Origin: Takashimella koratensis
Lineage: Eukaryota; Basidiomycota; Tremellomycetes; Trichosporonales; Tetragoniomycetaceae
Assembly (NCBI GenBank): GCA_003116875.1
Contig: BCKT01000006.1
Span: forward strand, 496,001-560,000
Direction: 5' to 3'
Length of the DNA: 64,000 bases
Shown here: positions 1 through 10,093 of the stretch, piece by piece
How the letters are laid out: every line of letters begins with the position of its first letter
Numbering within the stretch: the stretch's first letter is position 1
Translations under genes and position numbers: made by a program
Notes under the pieces: model-generated
Seen by the model: the letters and a program-made list of their open reading frames with translations, nothing else
Databases searched by the model: none
What the model was told of the DNA's origin: nothing

Positions 1-343
1 CCTCATCAAGCGTTGTGTTGGAAGTTTGCTCCCCCTGCGGGATGCGAGACGTGTCTTACGATCTCTTTTGCCCTCTTGCTCGACACCCTTGTCGGGGCAT
101 TTCGCAGGTCACGCATCTACGACGACGACTTTCTTTGGCTTCAATGTCCCTTGTTCCTCGACTCTCTCCTTCCTACCTCATCCCGTCATCCACACCGAGT
201 GATTGAGAACACATTGCTGACTCTAGATGTTCTCCTTCAAATTCCTCGTCTGTCCATCACTCATCTCATTCCATCCCTTGCCATAACCCTCTACTAACGC
301 TTTCGACCAACTCAATCAATCACGTTGCTTCAACAATCCACAG

Positions 344-429
344 AGCGGAGGGAAGAACGAGTCGCTGGCTGGCGTGACTTTAGCAAGAAACCAAAGAAGA
401 GCAAGAAGAACGCACACGTTCTGGGTTGA
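344..429 (+). CDS. Last exon of a probable DnaJ/Spf31 (DNAJC8)-like protein, 5' part missing
   Basis: A CACAG acceptor at 339-343 opens a short exon that ends at a TGA (427-429). It reads as a charged helix with the segment ERVAGWRDFSKKPKKSKK and a C-terminal VLG. A charged helix, then a W-R-D-F motif and a lysine tail is how I remember the C-terminus of Spf31/DNAJC8 spliceosome-associated J-domain proteins. The J domain would lie upstream, outside the window or behind a long intron, so the assignment rests on about 28 residues. No convincing preceding exon could be placed in bases 1-343. It could also be the tail of an unrelated basic protein. Confidence 0.4.
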
Positions 430-863
430 TCAACGCCTGGTTTGGCTGACGGTTTCCTTGATCGTTCAATCGTCTATTGCCCTTCTTCCTTCTTCACCAC
501 ACTATCAGCCGAGCTGGCGCCTTACGTCCCTGGTCCACGGCGAAAAGCGGTCAAACCCGTCCTACACGGCAAGTGTCCGCCCCCCGCTCCCCATCCTTCA
601 TGTTCGCGATATCCACTTTCCTCTCCTACACCTTGTGAGATTCTTTCCTTTTGGTCCCGCCGTGACGCCTCTTCTACAGCGATTGTATACCGGACCTTGT
701 GGTCTCGTGGATTTGTGTACATGCATTGTGATTACTATTATCTCCATCTACATTCGTTATCGTAATTGTCGTTCGCTGTCACACTGGGGCAGTATGACTA
801 TCCCAAAACCACCATCACCTTCACGACCTTCACATTTCTGCCCTCCTATCCTTAGTCCATAGC
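430..863. other. Intergenic stretch between two converging genes
   Basis: Open frames on the plus strand (for example 374-862) have no codon bias, recognisable motif or splice signals. They read as 3' flanking sequence between the gene ending at 429 and the minus-strand HIT gene ending at 864. I see no RNA gene or repeat. Confidence 0.5.
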
Positions 864-1629
864 CTATCCCACGCGAGCTTTGGTGCTCGAGCTGGCGGCT
901 ATCCCTATCCTCCCTCCATCTTCCAAAACCTCCACCGCTTGTGATGGAGTTACGAACCACCCCCACCCTTTCCCCCGCCCTTCTCTCCCATTTGAGACAG
1001 GGTACTGGACCCGCCCCATCCCCGTGTAAGGTGGTACGAGGACGTGCATGTGCAGGTGGTGGACCGACGAGAACGGTGGGATGTGGAAACCCGTCTTCAC
1101 GCTGACGGAGGAGGTGGAGGAGGTGGAGATGGAAGGGGTGAGGTCGGGGAAGAGAGTGAGCGAGAGGGCTTGCATACGCCGGATGAGTGGGATATGTGAC
1201 GAGTTTAGATCGTGCACTGTCGAGACTGAATACATCAGTATAGGCCAAAAAGACAGAGCGTCAAAGGTTGAGCCTACTGATGTGATTTCTGGGGATGATC
1301 AAGAGATGCTCTTTAGCTCTCGGCCAGCGATCTCGAAACACCACCAGCTCGTCGTCCTGTTAGTCCCAAAGTTGGTTAGCTCCTCAAACATCATTTCGTT
1401 AACCTTGAGGCTCTGTGAATCCATGGCGAGGACTCACCTCGTGTACGACATCGAACCCTTTCTCTTTTGACACGCCGCAGAACACGCAACCCTCGACCCT
1501 TACGCCAGAAGTCTGAGCTAGAGGAGATCGTTCGCTGCTTGCGCCCGCCTCGTCGTCGATCCCGAGACGTCCGTACCGCCTGTCGCCGTCGGCTGCGTCT
1601 GCTCTCTTGAAGCACGAGAGAAACTTCAT
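864..1629 (-). CDS. HIT-domain (histidine triad) protein, HINT3/aprataxin-like
   Basis: Three exons join cleanly: 1629-1438, 1356-1278 and 1225-864, giving 210 residues. Seen directly: the N-terminal start of a HIT fold (GCVFCGVSKEKGFDVVHE), a central strand (DELVVFRDRWPRAKEHLLII) ending in PRNHI, and the triad HHLHMHVLV. HIT proteins are nucleotide hydrolases or transferases acting on nucleoside phosphoramidates or adenylylated conjugates; the middle triad His is the nucleophile. The CxxC in the first strand resembles the zinc-bound Cys pair of HINT3/aprataxin-type members. Start 1629 was chosen over the in-frame 1728 because the product then begins with a short Cys-containing leader, which I regard as common in fungal members. 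It is divergent from NOP15 with 257 bp between starts. Substrate unknown. Confidence 0.85.
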
Positions 1630-1886
1630 CCTGCCGAGGGGTACAGTAAGCTTCGTCGTCTTGTCTCCCTTGGTCTCCTTGACCTCGAGCTGTTTCACCT
1701 CCACATCGTTCGCAACGACCCCGACCATCGAAATGGTACGTAAACTTGTACCATGACGTCGAAAAATTTCAATTGGCTCTAATTGTCACGCGCATGACCT
1801 CGCTCTCGATTTAACTCCACACCTTGGCCACGCTTCCCCCCCTTCTCTCCTCCCCAACCTCCCATCCTCTCATCTCCATTTATACC

Positions 1887-4103
1887 ATGGCGAAGAGTCA
1901 AGCAAGCAAGCCCGTGAGCGCTGGCAAGGCGGCTGCGAAGCCTGCTTCCAAGTCGAAACCTGCGTCCAAGGGCGCTGCCGCGTCGAAACCCGCCACCAAA
2001 GCCAAAGGTACAGTCAAGTCGTCTGGCGCGAGCACCGCGGCGTCCACGATTCAGAATGTCGGGACCGTACTCGAATCGGCCACTCACGCTGCCGCAGAGC
2101 TTGTTTCTGGCCTCAGCCACGCTGTCGAGGACGCGATCAACGTTGCCGGTGATGTCCTCCTCGATGACCCGTCGGAGAAGAACGGAACCAAGGAACCAGC
2201 CACCGCGTCCGAGGCACTCGATGCGATCGACCCCAAGATCCGCGCCAAGTCTAAGAAGGCGATCGCCAACGCGTCCGCTGCGGTCGAGGAGAAGGCAAAG
2301 CCTTTGAAGCGCAAGGCTGAGGAGGCAGTCGACGCTGCCCGCGAGCCAGTCGAGAAGGTCGTCAAGACCGCGGGGAAGAAGGCCAAGGAGGTTGGCGACA
2401 AGGTCGAGGTTGGGAAGAAGCGGAAGACGGCGGAAGACTTTATGCACGCTACCGAGGACAAGGTCGGGGAGATTGCGGGCAAGGTTGGGGAGGTGATCGA
2501 GAGTGTTGTGAAAGACTTTGGGGAAGCGAGCGGGTTGAGCAAGACGGCCGAGGCACTGGAGAAGGCTCAGCCCAAGGCAAAGGCAAAGGCGATGGCAGCG
2601 GCCAAGGCGGCGAAGCACAAGGCTGCGGAAGTCGCGGAGGAGGTGGCTGAGGAGGCAGAGCCGGTGGTGGAGGCTGCCAAGGGCAAAGCAGGGAAGGCGA
2701 AGAAAGCTGCCGAGCCAGCGGTCGAGGAGGTCAAAGCTACCGCGTCCAAGGCGAAGAAAGCCGCCGAGCCAGTCGTCGAGGCCGCCACGAAGAAGGGAGC
2801 CAAGGCAGTCAAGGCTGCCGAGCCCGTTGCGAAGAAGGCCGCTGGCAAGGCCGGCGCCAAGGCTAAAGCCGTCGAGGCCGAGGTCGAGGCCGACGCTGAG
2901 CCAGTCGTCGCTGCGACCAAGCGCAAGGCGAAGCAGATTGCCGAGGACGTCGCCGAGGCTGTCGAGCCCGTGGTGAAGAAGGCGAAGAAGGGCGCAGAGG
3001 AGGTGACCAAACGGGGGAAGAAGGCGGTCGCTGCTGCTCTCGAGCCTGTTGATGATGAGGAAGCGGAAGAGGAAGAGGAGGAGGAGGAGGAAGAGGGAGA
3101 GTTGTTTGGGTTCGAGGATGACGACGACGAAGGTGCCAACTCGAGTGACGACGAGAGTGACGCAGAGGACTTGGCGGTGAAAGAGGCTGGCAGGAAAGTG
3201 GACACTTCGACGCTCCCGAAACTCGCAAAGGACGACAAGACGGTCGCTGCGCGTCTCAAGAAGGCAGCCAAGGCGAAGGTGGGTTCAGCCTTGTCTCCAT
3301 CGTGACATCTTTACGTTGCTAACATTGATTCTAGAACGCACCGGTCGGCACTATCTACCTCGGCCGTATCCCACACGGGTTCTACGAAACCGAGATGAAG
3401 GAGTACTTTACCCAGTTTGGCGATGTCACCCGCGTCCGTCTTGCGCGCAACAAGAAGGTAAGCTTGGTGGTCTGAGACTTGTGTCATCATCACGAGAAGT
3501 GTATAGACGTGCTGAATGGCTCCTTCCTTCCACTCAGACCGGCGCATCCAAGCACTACGCGTACATCGAGTTCACCTCCATGCCTGTTGCCGAGGTCGTC
3601 GCGGAGACAATGAACAACTACCTCCTTATGGGCCGGATCTTGCGGTGCAACGTGAGTCGACGCATCTGCAGCTGAATCGCATGGTGGTGATGCATGCAAG
3701 GGGCTGACATTGGCCGACTGGGCTTTTGCACCACAGGTCATCCCCAATGAGGATGTGCACCCGCAATTGTGGGTCGGAGCGAACAAGAAGTTCCGAGCTG
3801 TCCCACGGGCGCGTCTCGAGAAGATCCGACAGGACAAGGTATGTCAAAGATCTCACCAAGCCTCGCGGGGCAAGAATCTGAAGCTGACCCTTGGTGCAGC
3901 CTCGAACCAAGGCGCAGCAGTCCAAGGCAGATGAGAAGGTCAAGAAGCGCGATGCGGACAGGCGCAAGAAGATCAAGGACGCTGGGATCGACTACGAGTA
4001 CGAGGGTCATGTAAGTGTGATTGACTACGCTTGTTGTCACTTGTCTTGATGTGGATAAAGAGCTGGATAAGGAACCGTTGCTGACAGTGATGCTTCGCAG
4101 TGA
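1887..4103 (+). CDS. NOP15: Nop15/NIFK-type RRM protein, pre-60S ribosome assembly factor
   Basis: Six exons: 1887-3278, 3335-3457, 3538-3651, 3737-3838, 3900-4010 and 4101-4103, about 614 residues. The C-terminal part is an RRM with RNP2 (TIYLGRIP) and RNP1-like (HYAYIEF) strands, followed by a basic tail (RRKKIKDAGIDYEYEGH), the arrangement of yeast Nop15 and human NIFK. Known role of the family: nucleolar RNA binding at the ITS2 end of pre-60S particles. The first 464 residues are unusual: Ala/Lys/Glu-rich repeats with recurring AAEPVVEAA-like units, then an acidic run (about 400-440). This resembles histone H1 tails or nucleolar NOPP140-like low-complexity regions and is much longer than the N-terminus of yeast Nop15 (about 220 residues in total). 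The final exon is only the TGA codon after a well-formed intron; reading through the donor instead would give VSVID plus a few residues. Confidence 0.88.
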
Positions 4104-4442
4104 TCAATGATAGGAGCGAGGCTGGAAAACTATCACGCAGTGAATGTAACAAGAGAGATTCGAGACATTTAATCAGTTATCAGTTCTTATGGAATCAATG
4201 TGATTGTGAACTCTATCAGCGTATCAGCGACCACGACAGCATCTGACGAGTCAATCAGTGTCAAACTTCCGAGTACTGGGAATCAGTCTGTTATAGTAAC
4301 GCTTCATGATCACGATATTCATCTCGACTTCATTTCTTTCTGTCTTCTTCATTTCCTATCCGTTAAAAGCCATGAGCCCTAGGGGCTGTCGTCATGCGCA
4401 GTCGCGAGAGACCGGGAAGACCAAGACTCGACGAGGCGAGAT
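4104..4442. other. 3' intergenic region between NOP15 and the CipC-like gene
   Basis: The two genes converge here. The sequence is AT-richer than its surroundings and contains no ORF with support. It probably carries both polyadenylation regions. Confidence 0.5.
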
Positions 4443-5471
4443 CTAGTACTGGCCGGACTGGGCGAGGGCAGCCTCAGCCTTGAGCAATTATCAGCACCGC
4501 ACAGTTAAGTTGAATTGTGTTTGAGCTGTCTTGGTCTGGGGACTTGAACTCACCTCCTTCTGGGCGTGGCGCTTGGCCTTCTCCTTGTCGATGAAGTCGA
4601 GGCCTGAACATAGAGTTAGCTCAATGACGTAGGGGGTGCCCTGAAAGCGTTTGGGGACGAGGAAGAGTGGAAAGAGTACTCACCCTTGGTCTCGAAGAGC
4701 TTGTCGACCTCGGCACCGGCGATACCAGCGAGGATCTCCTTGGCCATGGCGTGCGACTGGGGCTGGCCGTTGGCAGCGCAGTGCTGCTCGTAGGCGCGCA
4801 TGGCCTCAAAGGCAGCAGCACCGCCGATGAGCTCGTGCGAGAAGGACGACTTGTGCTCAGAGTTGGGGTCGACGTTGCTACGAGGAGTTAGCATAAGCTA
4901 GGTAGGTGGAGAGGGAAAGGAAGGGAAAGGAGGAGGTACTATCGCCAGAGGCCGGGGGGGAAGAGGGGGGAGGGAAGGGAAATCGACTAGAAAGAGAAAG
5001 AAAACACTCACTAAACCTGGTCACGGCCCGAGGAGTCACCGCCGAAGTAGTCGAAGAGGCCTACGTAACGCGTTAGCTCTGTGGACGATGTGAAGAGGTT
5101 TGGAAGGATGGTGGTGACGATGGGAAGGGTTTGATAGGACGAAAACGACGATAAACGGGCGTGGGAAAGCGCAGCGTTTCGAAGGGTACCGGCTAACCAG
5201 CCGCCGGGTAGGATCATGAGGCAGGGGAGGGGAGGGGAGTGACTTGGAGGTGATCTGAGCGAGGCCGGGGAGAGAGGGGCAGGAGGGGGAGGAGGGGAGA
5301 AAGCGCAGCTGCCACACCAGGGCTCTCCGACTTCTTCGCCGACACTAATCGTAGTCGCGCAAAGAGTGAAGGGAATAGTGATGGTGATGACAACATGGAA
5401 TGGAGTAGTGGGATGAGAGCTGGTGTACACGATCAAGGAGACAGAGACGACGGAGAGCCAGACTCACCCAT
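4443..5471 (-). CDS. CipC-like protein (DUF3759), copy 1
   Basis: Five exons on the minus strand: 5471-5468, 5060-5012, 4877-4684, 4603-4554 and 4478-4443, giving 110 residues. The product runs MGLFDYFGG, HKSSFSHELIGGAAAFEAMR, AKEILAGIAGAEVDKLFETK, GLDFIDKEKAKRHAQKE and a C-terminal SGQY. This is the compact helical CipC/DUF3759 family, first described as a concanamycin-induced protein in Aspergillus and often reported among stress- or host-induced fungal transcripts; its biochemical function is not known. Exon 1 contributes only four bases (ATGG), and the first intron is about 400 bp, longer than usual here. A TATATATA box lies about 97 bp upstream of the ATG, fitting an inducible gene. A second copy is at 58240-58913. 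Confidence 0.87.
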
Positions 5472-5567
5472 TTTTGATAGTGTTTGTTTGTTGGTAGGTT
5501 GAGGTAGAGAGAGTAAGAGAGAGAATGGAGTGAAGAAGAGAGACGGGTGATGGGCCTTGGGTGTGGG

Positions 5568-5575
5568 TATATATA
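5568..5575 (-). promoter_or_regulatory. TATA box of CipC-like copy 1
   Basis: TATATATA about 97 bp upstream of the ATG at 5471, in an otherwise G-rich region. Placement is typical for a TATA-driven, regulated fungal gene. Confidence 0.5.
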
Positions 5576-5705
5576 GCAACCGGGATACGAGCGGGCTGGG
5601 TAGTGGATGGGTATTGGTTGAACGAGAAGCGAGCTAGTGCAGGGTGGGGGAGGGAAGGAAAGCGCGAGGCTAGGAGGGGAGGAGGCGCGAGCGCAGGGGA
5701 AGGAT

Positions 5706-5735
5706 AGGGAGGGAGGGAGGGAGGGAGGGAGGGAG
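5706..5735. repeat. (GGGA)n microsatellite
   Basis: About seven uninterrupted AGGG units in the upstream region of the CipC-like gene, flanked by more purine-rich sequence. G-runs at regular spacing could form a quadruplex. No coding role. Confidence 0.8.
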
Positions 5736-6767
5736 GAGAGGGGGGGAGGAACAGAGGAGGAATGCGGTCGCCGCGTTTCGCCAATGGGAAGGGAGGAGGG
5801 CACGAGGACGAGGGAGCACAGCAGCTAGGAACTTTGGATTCAACGAGATCCACCCACCCTCCACCCAAGCAGTGTAGATGCTGGTGCGTGGCATTCGCCA
5901 ATCGAACGGCACGCAGGCTAAGTGAAATGCCGTAGCCGGGGATATAGACACCGCCAGGGAAACCACCCACACACCCACACACACACACGCATGATCTGAT
6001 CTGCCCGAGCCTCGCCCCCTTGCGCCCTCTCCCCTCCTTCCCTTCGTCATTCTGCGCCTCACCGCCCTAGCCGATTTTTGATTTTCCTTCCGTCACCGAC
6101 CGCCTCCTCCCGCCGGCGCTGGGCCTCGCCCCTGCCTCGCTGCCTCCACGTCGTCGTTGCAAAGGACGGAAACCACGGGAAACACAAGGGGATTGCAAGG
6201 GAGGGGACGATGGACCGTCCCAACAGCGAGAATCGGCAACAAACCAGCGACCGACAGTGTCAAAGGCATCGAATCCTCTTAACCCGAATAACAATAAACC
6301 CCGGGCTTAAGGGGCAACGGCAGGGGGGAGAGCATTGACCCAAAGGAAGGGGAGACAATGAAGAGGCCGTAACCAGACAGCGACCAAGGGAGAACACACC
6401 AGAACCAAAGGGGTGCCTGGCTGCCGTGCCCGGCCTCGCTCACTTTTCATCACCTCCTTGGAGATTGGAGCGTGACCGCTCACCCCGAACCCGAGAGACC
6501 AAGACTCGCACGGGTCACATCGCAACGCACTACCCGGCGTCAGTAGCGACCACCGGTTGACCCAACCCAAACTCGCAGCAACCCCCACTGCACAGCTCTG
6601 CACCACCCTATTCAATGCATGAAACGAGGCCATGGCGACCTCACCCGTCCAGCCTCCTCACCAACTCCACTCTATGGAACCAGCTAGAACTCTGAGCTCC
6701 ACTGGAGCGTTTGACCAACACCTATGTACGACGTGTGTGCGTCAGGTACCTCCTATCCATCGGACAA
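5736..6767. other. Long upstream region of the CipC-like gene, no gene seen
   Basis: Purine-rich and then mixed sequence with a short CA run near 5965-5990. Open frames on either strand (for example minus 5670-6062) are low-complexity and lack splice signals or motifs. It probably contains promoter and 3' flanking sequence only. Confidence 0.45.
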
Positions 6768-7193
6768 TCATGGCGTCACGCTCTGCTCAGGCACCACCGC
6801 CTCCATCGCTTTTGCTTCCGTCAATCTCGCTTCCCAACTCTTCACCCACAGCGCTGCGTCTCCCAAGAACCTGCCCGTCTCGCTCATCAATTCGTCAAAG
6901 TAAATGGAGAGCAAACGAACACTCCAGTCGGTGGAAAGGGTGTGTACGCGATCAACGACTTGCGCGAACGATGTCGTCTGATCGGTGCCGAGAAAGACGT
7001 AACCTTCGAGCGACTTGCATTCCGGGTCATAGAGCCGAAGTCTGCCCAGCTCGTCGTCTGAGAGAGTGCTCTGAAGCGCCAAAAGCGAGCGGGATGGTGT
7101 CGCGCGGGTCTGTGAACTCATCGGTCGGTCCCATCGGCACGTCTGGGACTGTTGAGGATGGGTTTCATACACGGTGATGTCGCTCTGGTTCAT
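6768..7193 (-). CDS. Hypothetical small protein at the edge of the family 1 array
   Basis: A single open frame from an ATG at 7193 to a stop at 6768 (141 residues). It contains DDELGRLRLYDPECKS followed by GYVFLGTDQTTSF. The L-x-R-L-Y-D-P-x(n)-C stretch resembles the N-terminal motif of family 1 members (GTFRRLYDPQLTQPC in the copy at 12 kb), so it may be a distant member or a relic. The Cys triad is missing and the rest is unfamiliar. No signal peptide, no intron. It could be a chance ORF; the plus strand is also open here. Confidence 0.35.
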   Translation of the reverse strand: MNQSDITVYETHPQQSQTCRWDRPMSSQTRATPSRSLLALQSTLSDDELGRLRLYDPECKSLEGYVFLGTDQTTSFAQVVDRVHTLSTDWSVRLLSIYFDELMSETGRFLGDAALWVKSWEARLTEAKAMEAVVPEQSVTP

Positions 7194-7524
7194 CTCTGAT
7201 GCTGTCAAAGGTAACGATGTGCAGTGAAGATGGGGTACTGCACCAGTGCAACTGTTAACATTGCTGATTGGAGAGATATCAGAGCTAACCCAGCTCCACC
7301 GCCCTTCCTTGCAACTCAGCTCCCTTGACCGCTTCAGCTTCCGCTCCTGTCGTTTCGGTGAACGCATGAACGCGGCTATACGCTCCTTTAAGTCGAGCGT
7401 CTCTCACGCGTTGGCCCCGAGTGGTCTGGACTCGCAACGACTGCTGATTCAGCGGGCCGCTCATCGATTCGGTCTCAGTCACTCATCCCGGCTCGTTCTC
7501 GTCAGCAGCTAGGCTTTGGTCTTC

Positions 7525-7632
7525 AGCGACTGATTCAAATCGTGCATCAGAGCTCATCACAGACTAGACAATACGCTTAGCGACTGATTCAAATCGTGCA
7601 TCAAAGCTCATCACAGACTAAACAATACGCTT
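7525..7632. repeat. Perfectly abutting 54-bp tandem duplication
   Basis: Unit 1 (7525-7578) and unit 2 (7579-7632) start with AGCGACTGATTC and differ at only two of 54 positions (G/A in CATCA[GA]AGC and in GACTA[GA]ACA). The nine bases GCTTTGGTC occur just before unit 1 and again at the end of unit 2. Fifty-four bases would keep frame if coding, but no supported ORF covers it. It lies just downstream of the family 1 copy ending at 7659. Confidence 0.9.
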
Positions 7633-7658
7633 TGGTCAACAAAGGACAGATGAGGGAG

Positions 7659-8113
7659 CTAGGGGCCTTCGTTCATGCCAGCAGAGCCAGAATCGGTCTC
7701 AGTGTCGATGTCGCTCTCCTGGCGCACAGTCCTAGGAGTTGCTCGGGTGACGGTCGCGTTCGAGCTGATGGAGTGCTGAGACTCGACATCCGCCTTGTCG
7801 ACGCTGAACATTACTCCTGTGCGGGAAGTCTCGCACTTTTCATCAACGGTATTGCCCGTGCTGGCGATGCCTGAAAAAACGTCCTCAGCAGGCTGTGATG
7901 TAGTGAGTGATTGGGTGGCCACTGGGGTGTCAGACTTTCCGAGGCTGGTAGCGGGCTTGGAGCGTGAACCAGCCAATCCCTTACGGTGATCCTTCAACCA
8001 TTCTGGCTCTGGTCCAAAGTTGATACCGTAAGTGATGTCACATCCGCCATTACCGTGTTCGCAAAGGCCGTAGACGCATGAGAAAGCACCATCATGGTTT
8101 GATGAAAACATGA
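7659..8113 (-). CDS. Family 1 paralogue a, probably the 3' exon of a broken or divergent copy
   Basis: A GCTAAC branch site and CCAG acceptor precede this exon (first base 8113; an ATG lies at 8111). The product has CVYGLCEHGNGGC followed by PEPEWLKD, matching the Cys triad and the aromatic/W end of the family 1 module, then a Ser/Thr-rich tail without cysteines except one. Upstream, around 8220-8280 on the same strand, a frame with LTDNGMPLRVMAHSS resembles the family N-terminal motif (F-x-T-x-D-G-x3-R-x-Y) but runs into a stop without a good donor. This copy is therefore either spliced in a way I cannot reconstruct or has lost its 5' part. Function unknown. Confidence 0.45.
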
Positions 8114-8690
8114 CTGGCCGACCAAGTTAGCAAAGAGTCGAATATTTAAGAGTTGATTGCAGAGGAAACGAATAACAGGTGGTGCAAGAAAGCATTGCGT
8201 ATCATTTATATTTTCTCTCCCGATGAGTGCGCCATCACTCTGAGAGGCATCCCATTGTCTGTCAACCAGTACATGCTCGCGTTGAAACATCCAATCAGTG
8301 AGAACACTCTTTTCACTCGTTGTTTTGGTAAATCTTTCCTTTACATTGAATATCCTTTGAACGGATAAAACGCTGAACGAAAGGTGTTTCAAACAGCTGG
8401 TTTCTTTTGAGAGATATGGAGGAGAACGGAGTGTCACTTGCACCTTTGAACTGGTGGATAGCCGCAACTACCCAACTCGTCCGAACGGTGCTCTCTGCTT
8501 GCCTCGGTGAGTGACACGCAGCTCAAGTCTCGGACACGTTGCCTCAGATCTAGGGGAACTCGTAAACAGTAACAGAATTCATCGGCATGTCATCATTGAA
8601 ATTATGCAAATCACTAACCTACTGTAATACACAATATGCGGGGCACGTTTACATACTCAAACTCAACCCCATAAAGCTCGTCCCGCTATC

Positions 8691-9110
8691 TCACCACCCC
8701 CTAGTCATGTTGTAGCCTGAATCCGTGGAGTTTCCGCTAAAGACGTACATGTCACCCCTGTCACCTTCCGACCGCTGATTCCCAAAATTGGTGTCGATGT
8801 TGGTCTTCCAGTTTTGGGGTAAAGAAAACTTCCCACCAAAGCTTTCCCTAGAGCCGACTTTGACATCTTTCAACCAAGCCGTGTCGGTCCCTATGTCGTA
8901 GAAGCCGATGACTTCATTCTTGGATCGGTTCATGACGGGACACGAACATGGACCATGCTTGCAAGTGGGCGTCTCTGTAGAGCACGGATAAGTAAGCGTG
9001 TAGCGGTACAGCCTTAGACATGTTCCGTCCCGAGTTTCAAAGCGGTCGATCAGACGCGAGGGTTCAGTTGGCACGCCTGTCTCGAAGTATGTCGATCGTG
9101 TAGTGCTCAT
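8691..9110 (-). CDS. Family 1 paralogue b, the intact reference member
   Basis: A single open frame of 139 residues with ATG at 9110. Order of parts: a variable N-terminus (1-18), the motif DRFETRDGTCLRLYRYTL (about 22-39), a cysteine cluster (CKHGPCSCPVM), the core NEVIGFYDIGTDTAWLKD, a linker, and a C-terminal patch GDMYVFSGNS. No signal peptide and no membrane segment, so probably intracellular. Paralogues a and c to g around it share the Cys triad and the I-G-x-Y-D-x2-T-x3-W core. I do not recognise the family. Six cysteines in a short protein suggest metal binding or disulfides. As the only uninterrupted copy it is the best candidate for a functional protein. Confidence 0.65.
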   Translation of the reverse strand: MSTTRSTYFETGVPTEPSRLIDRFETRDGTCLRLYRYTLTYPCSTETPTCKHGPCSCPVMNRSKNEVIGFYDIGTDTAWLKDVKVGSRESFGGKFSLPQNWKTNIDTNFGNQRSEGDRGDMYVFSGNSTDSGYNMTRGW

Positions 9111-9614
9111 GTGGAGCGAGGGCTGCTGGGTTTTGCTAGAAATGTAGACTCTAATAACGAGGATGAGGAAGTGTCAACTCAGCTAGTCGTGGGCAGATAA
9201 CCCGAGACTGTCTAGCGGGACGCCAAAAGTCTTCAAAGGAGACTTGTAGCGCTGTAAAGGAAAGCTCACGGCTCGCTGACTGGCTCACCACTTTTGTCTG
9301 GCTTTTCCTTTCGATTTCGGGCGGGCGGAGGCGCTTGCGCAAGCCTCTAACCTCATGCCTTTACCATCAAGATAAGCGAGACGGCTTTGGATATGCCTCT
9401 TTGAACTCCTCCTCTTACTGCTCGCGGTAAGTATGCATCGTCCGAATGGGGAGTCTCCGCTCTGATACGCATTGCATTACTAGCTAATTGTGGGGGGAGA
9501 AAGACACACAAACTTTGAGCGCGCTTCATTCAGTTTGGCTCAACACATCTCCCCGTAGTTCCGTGACTCCTTCTAGTGGTGAGAATGTCATGGGGCGAGG
9601 TCGAATGTACTGTA

Positions 9615-10093
9615 TCACTTTCCCGTGAAAATGAACATGTCCTTTCCTCCCGCTCGTGAACCGGGCTTCACAAATTGCGTGTCAACATCCAATGATAACT
9701 TCAATACTTGCGGACGGCCGGTGAAAACGTACATCCCCTCAGTTCCGCCTGCTTCGGCACCTTGGCTCACAAAGTTGACATCAAAGTCATTCCAGTTGTC
9801 AGGCAAGGTGAACTTGGAGCCGTCTTTAGTCGGCACCCTCAATGAAGGAGGGAAGCTCCATGCGGTATCACTGTTGTGATCGTAGAATCCAATGACTTCT
9901 CCCCCAGTGTCCACGACAGCGCACTTGTTCGACTGTTTGACCGGTGAGCGCATCCGTTAGTTGTTTGGCATGCTCCTGGAGGCAGAGGAGAGTAGATTCT
10001 GTGGTATCTCCCGTCCTTGGTCTCGATGTACTCGAATATATTTGACGTCACCGTTTCCCCAGGCTCTTTGGACATCTCCGAAACATTGCTCAT
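9615..10093 (-). pseudogene. Family 1 paralogue c, frame-broken
   Basis: The 5' half, from the ATG at 10093, reads FEYIETKDGRYHRIYSPLPP and CQTTNGCAHRSN. The 3' half, in another frame, reads KCAVVDTGGEVIGFYDHNSD followed by TAWSF, then two Y/F-x-F-T-G patches (MYVFTGR and MFIFTGK, the last at the stop). The halves overlap at about 9925-9955, where no GT-AG intron fits. Together they cover the full family 1 module, so this is either a frameshifted copy or needs an unseen recoding or assembly correction. The C-terminal VFTG patch is present twice, suggesting internal duplication. Confidence 0.55.

Noticed and set aside
374..862. 162-codon plus frame near the left edge
   Set aside because: No codon bias or motif, and it overlaps the end of the DnaJ-like exon in another frame.
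2567..3271. Long antisense open frame (234 codons) opposite the NOP15 N-terminus
   Set aside because: Its Ser/Ala/Phe composition is the mirror of the Ala/Lys/Glu repeats on the coding strand; no motif or splice signal.
7525..7632. CRISPR-like repeat
   Set aside because: Only two abutting units without spacers, in a eukaryotic genome; a simple tandem duplication.
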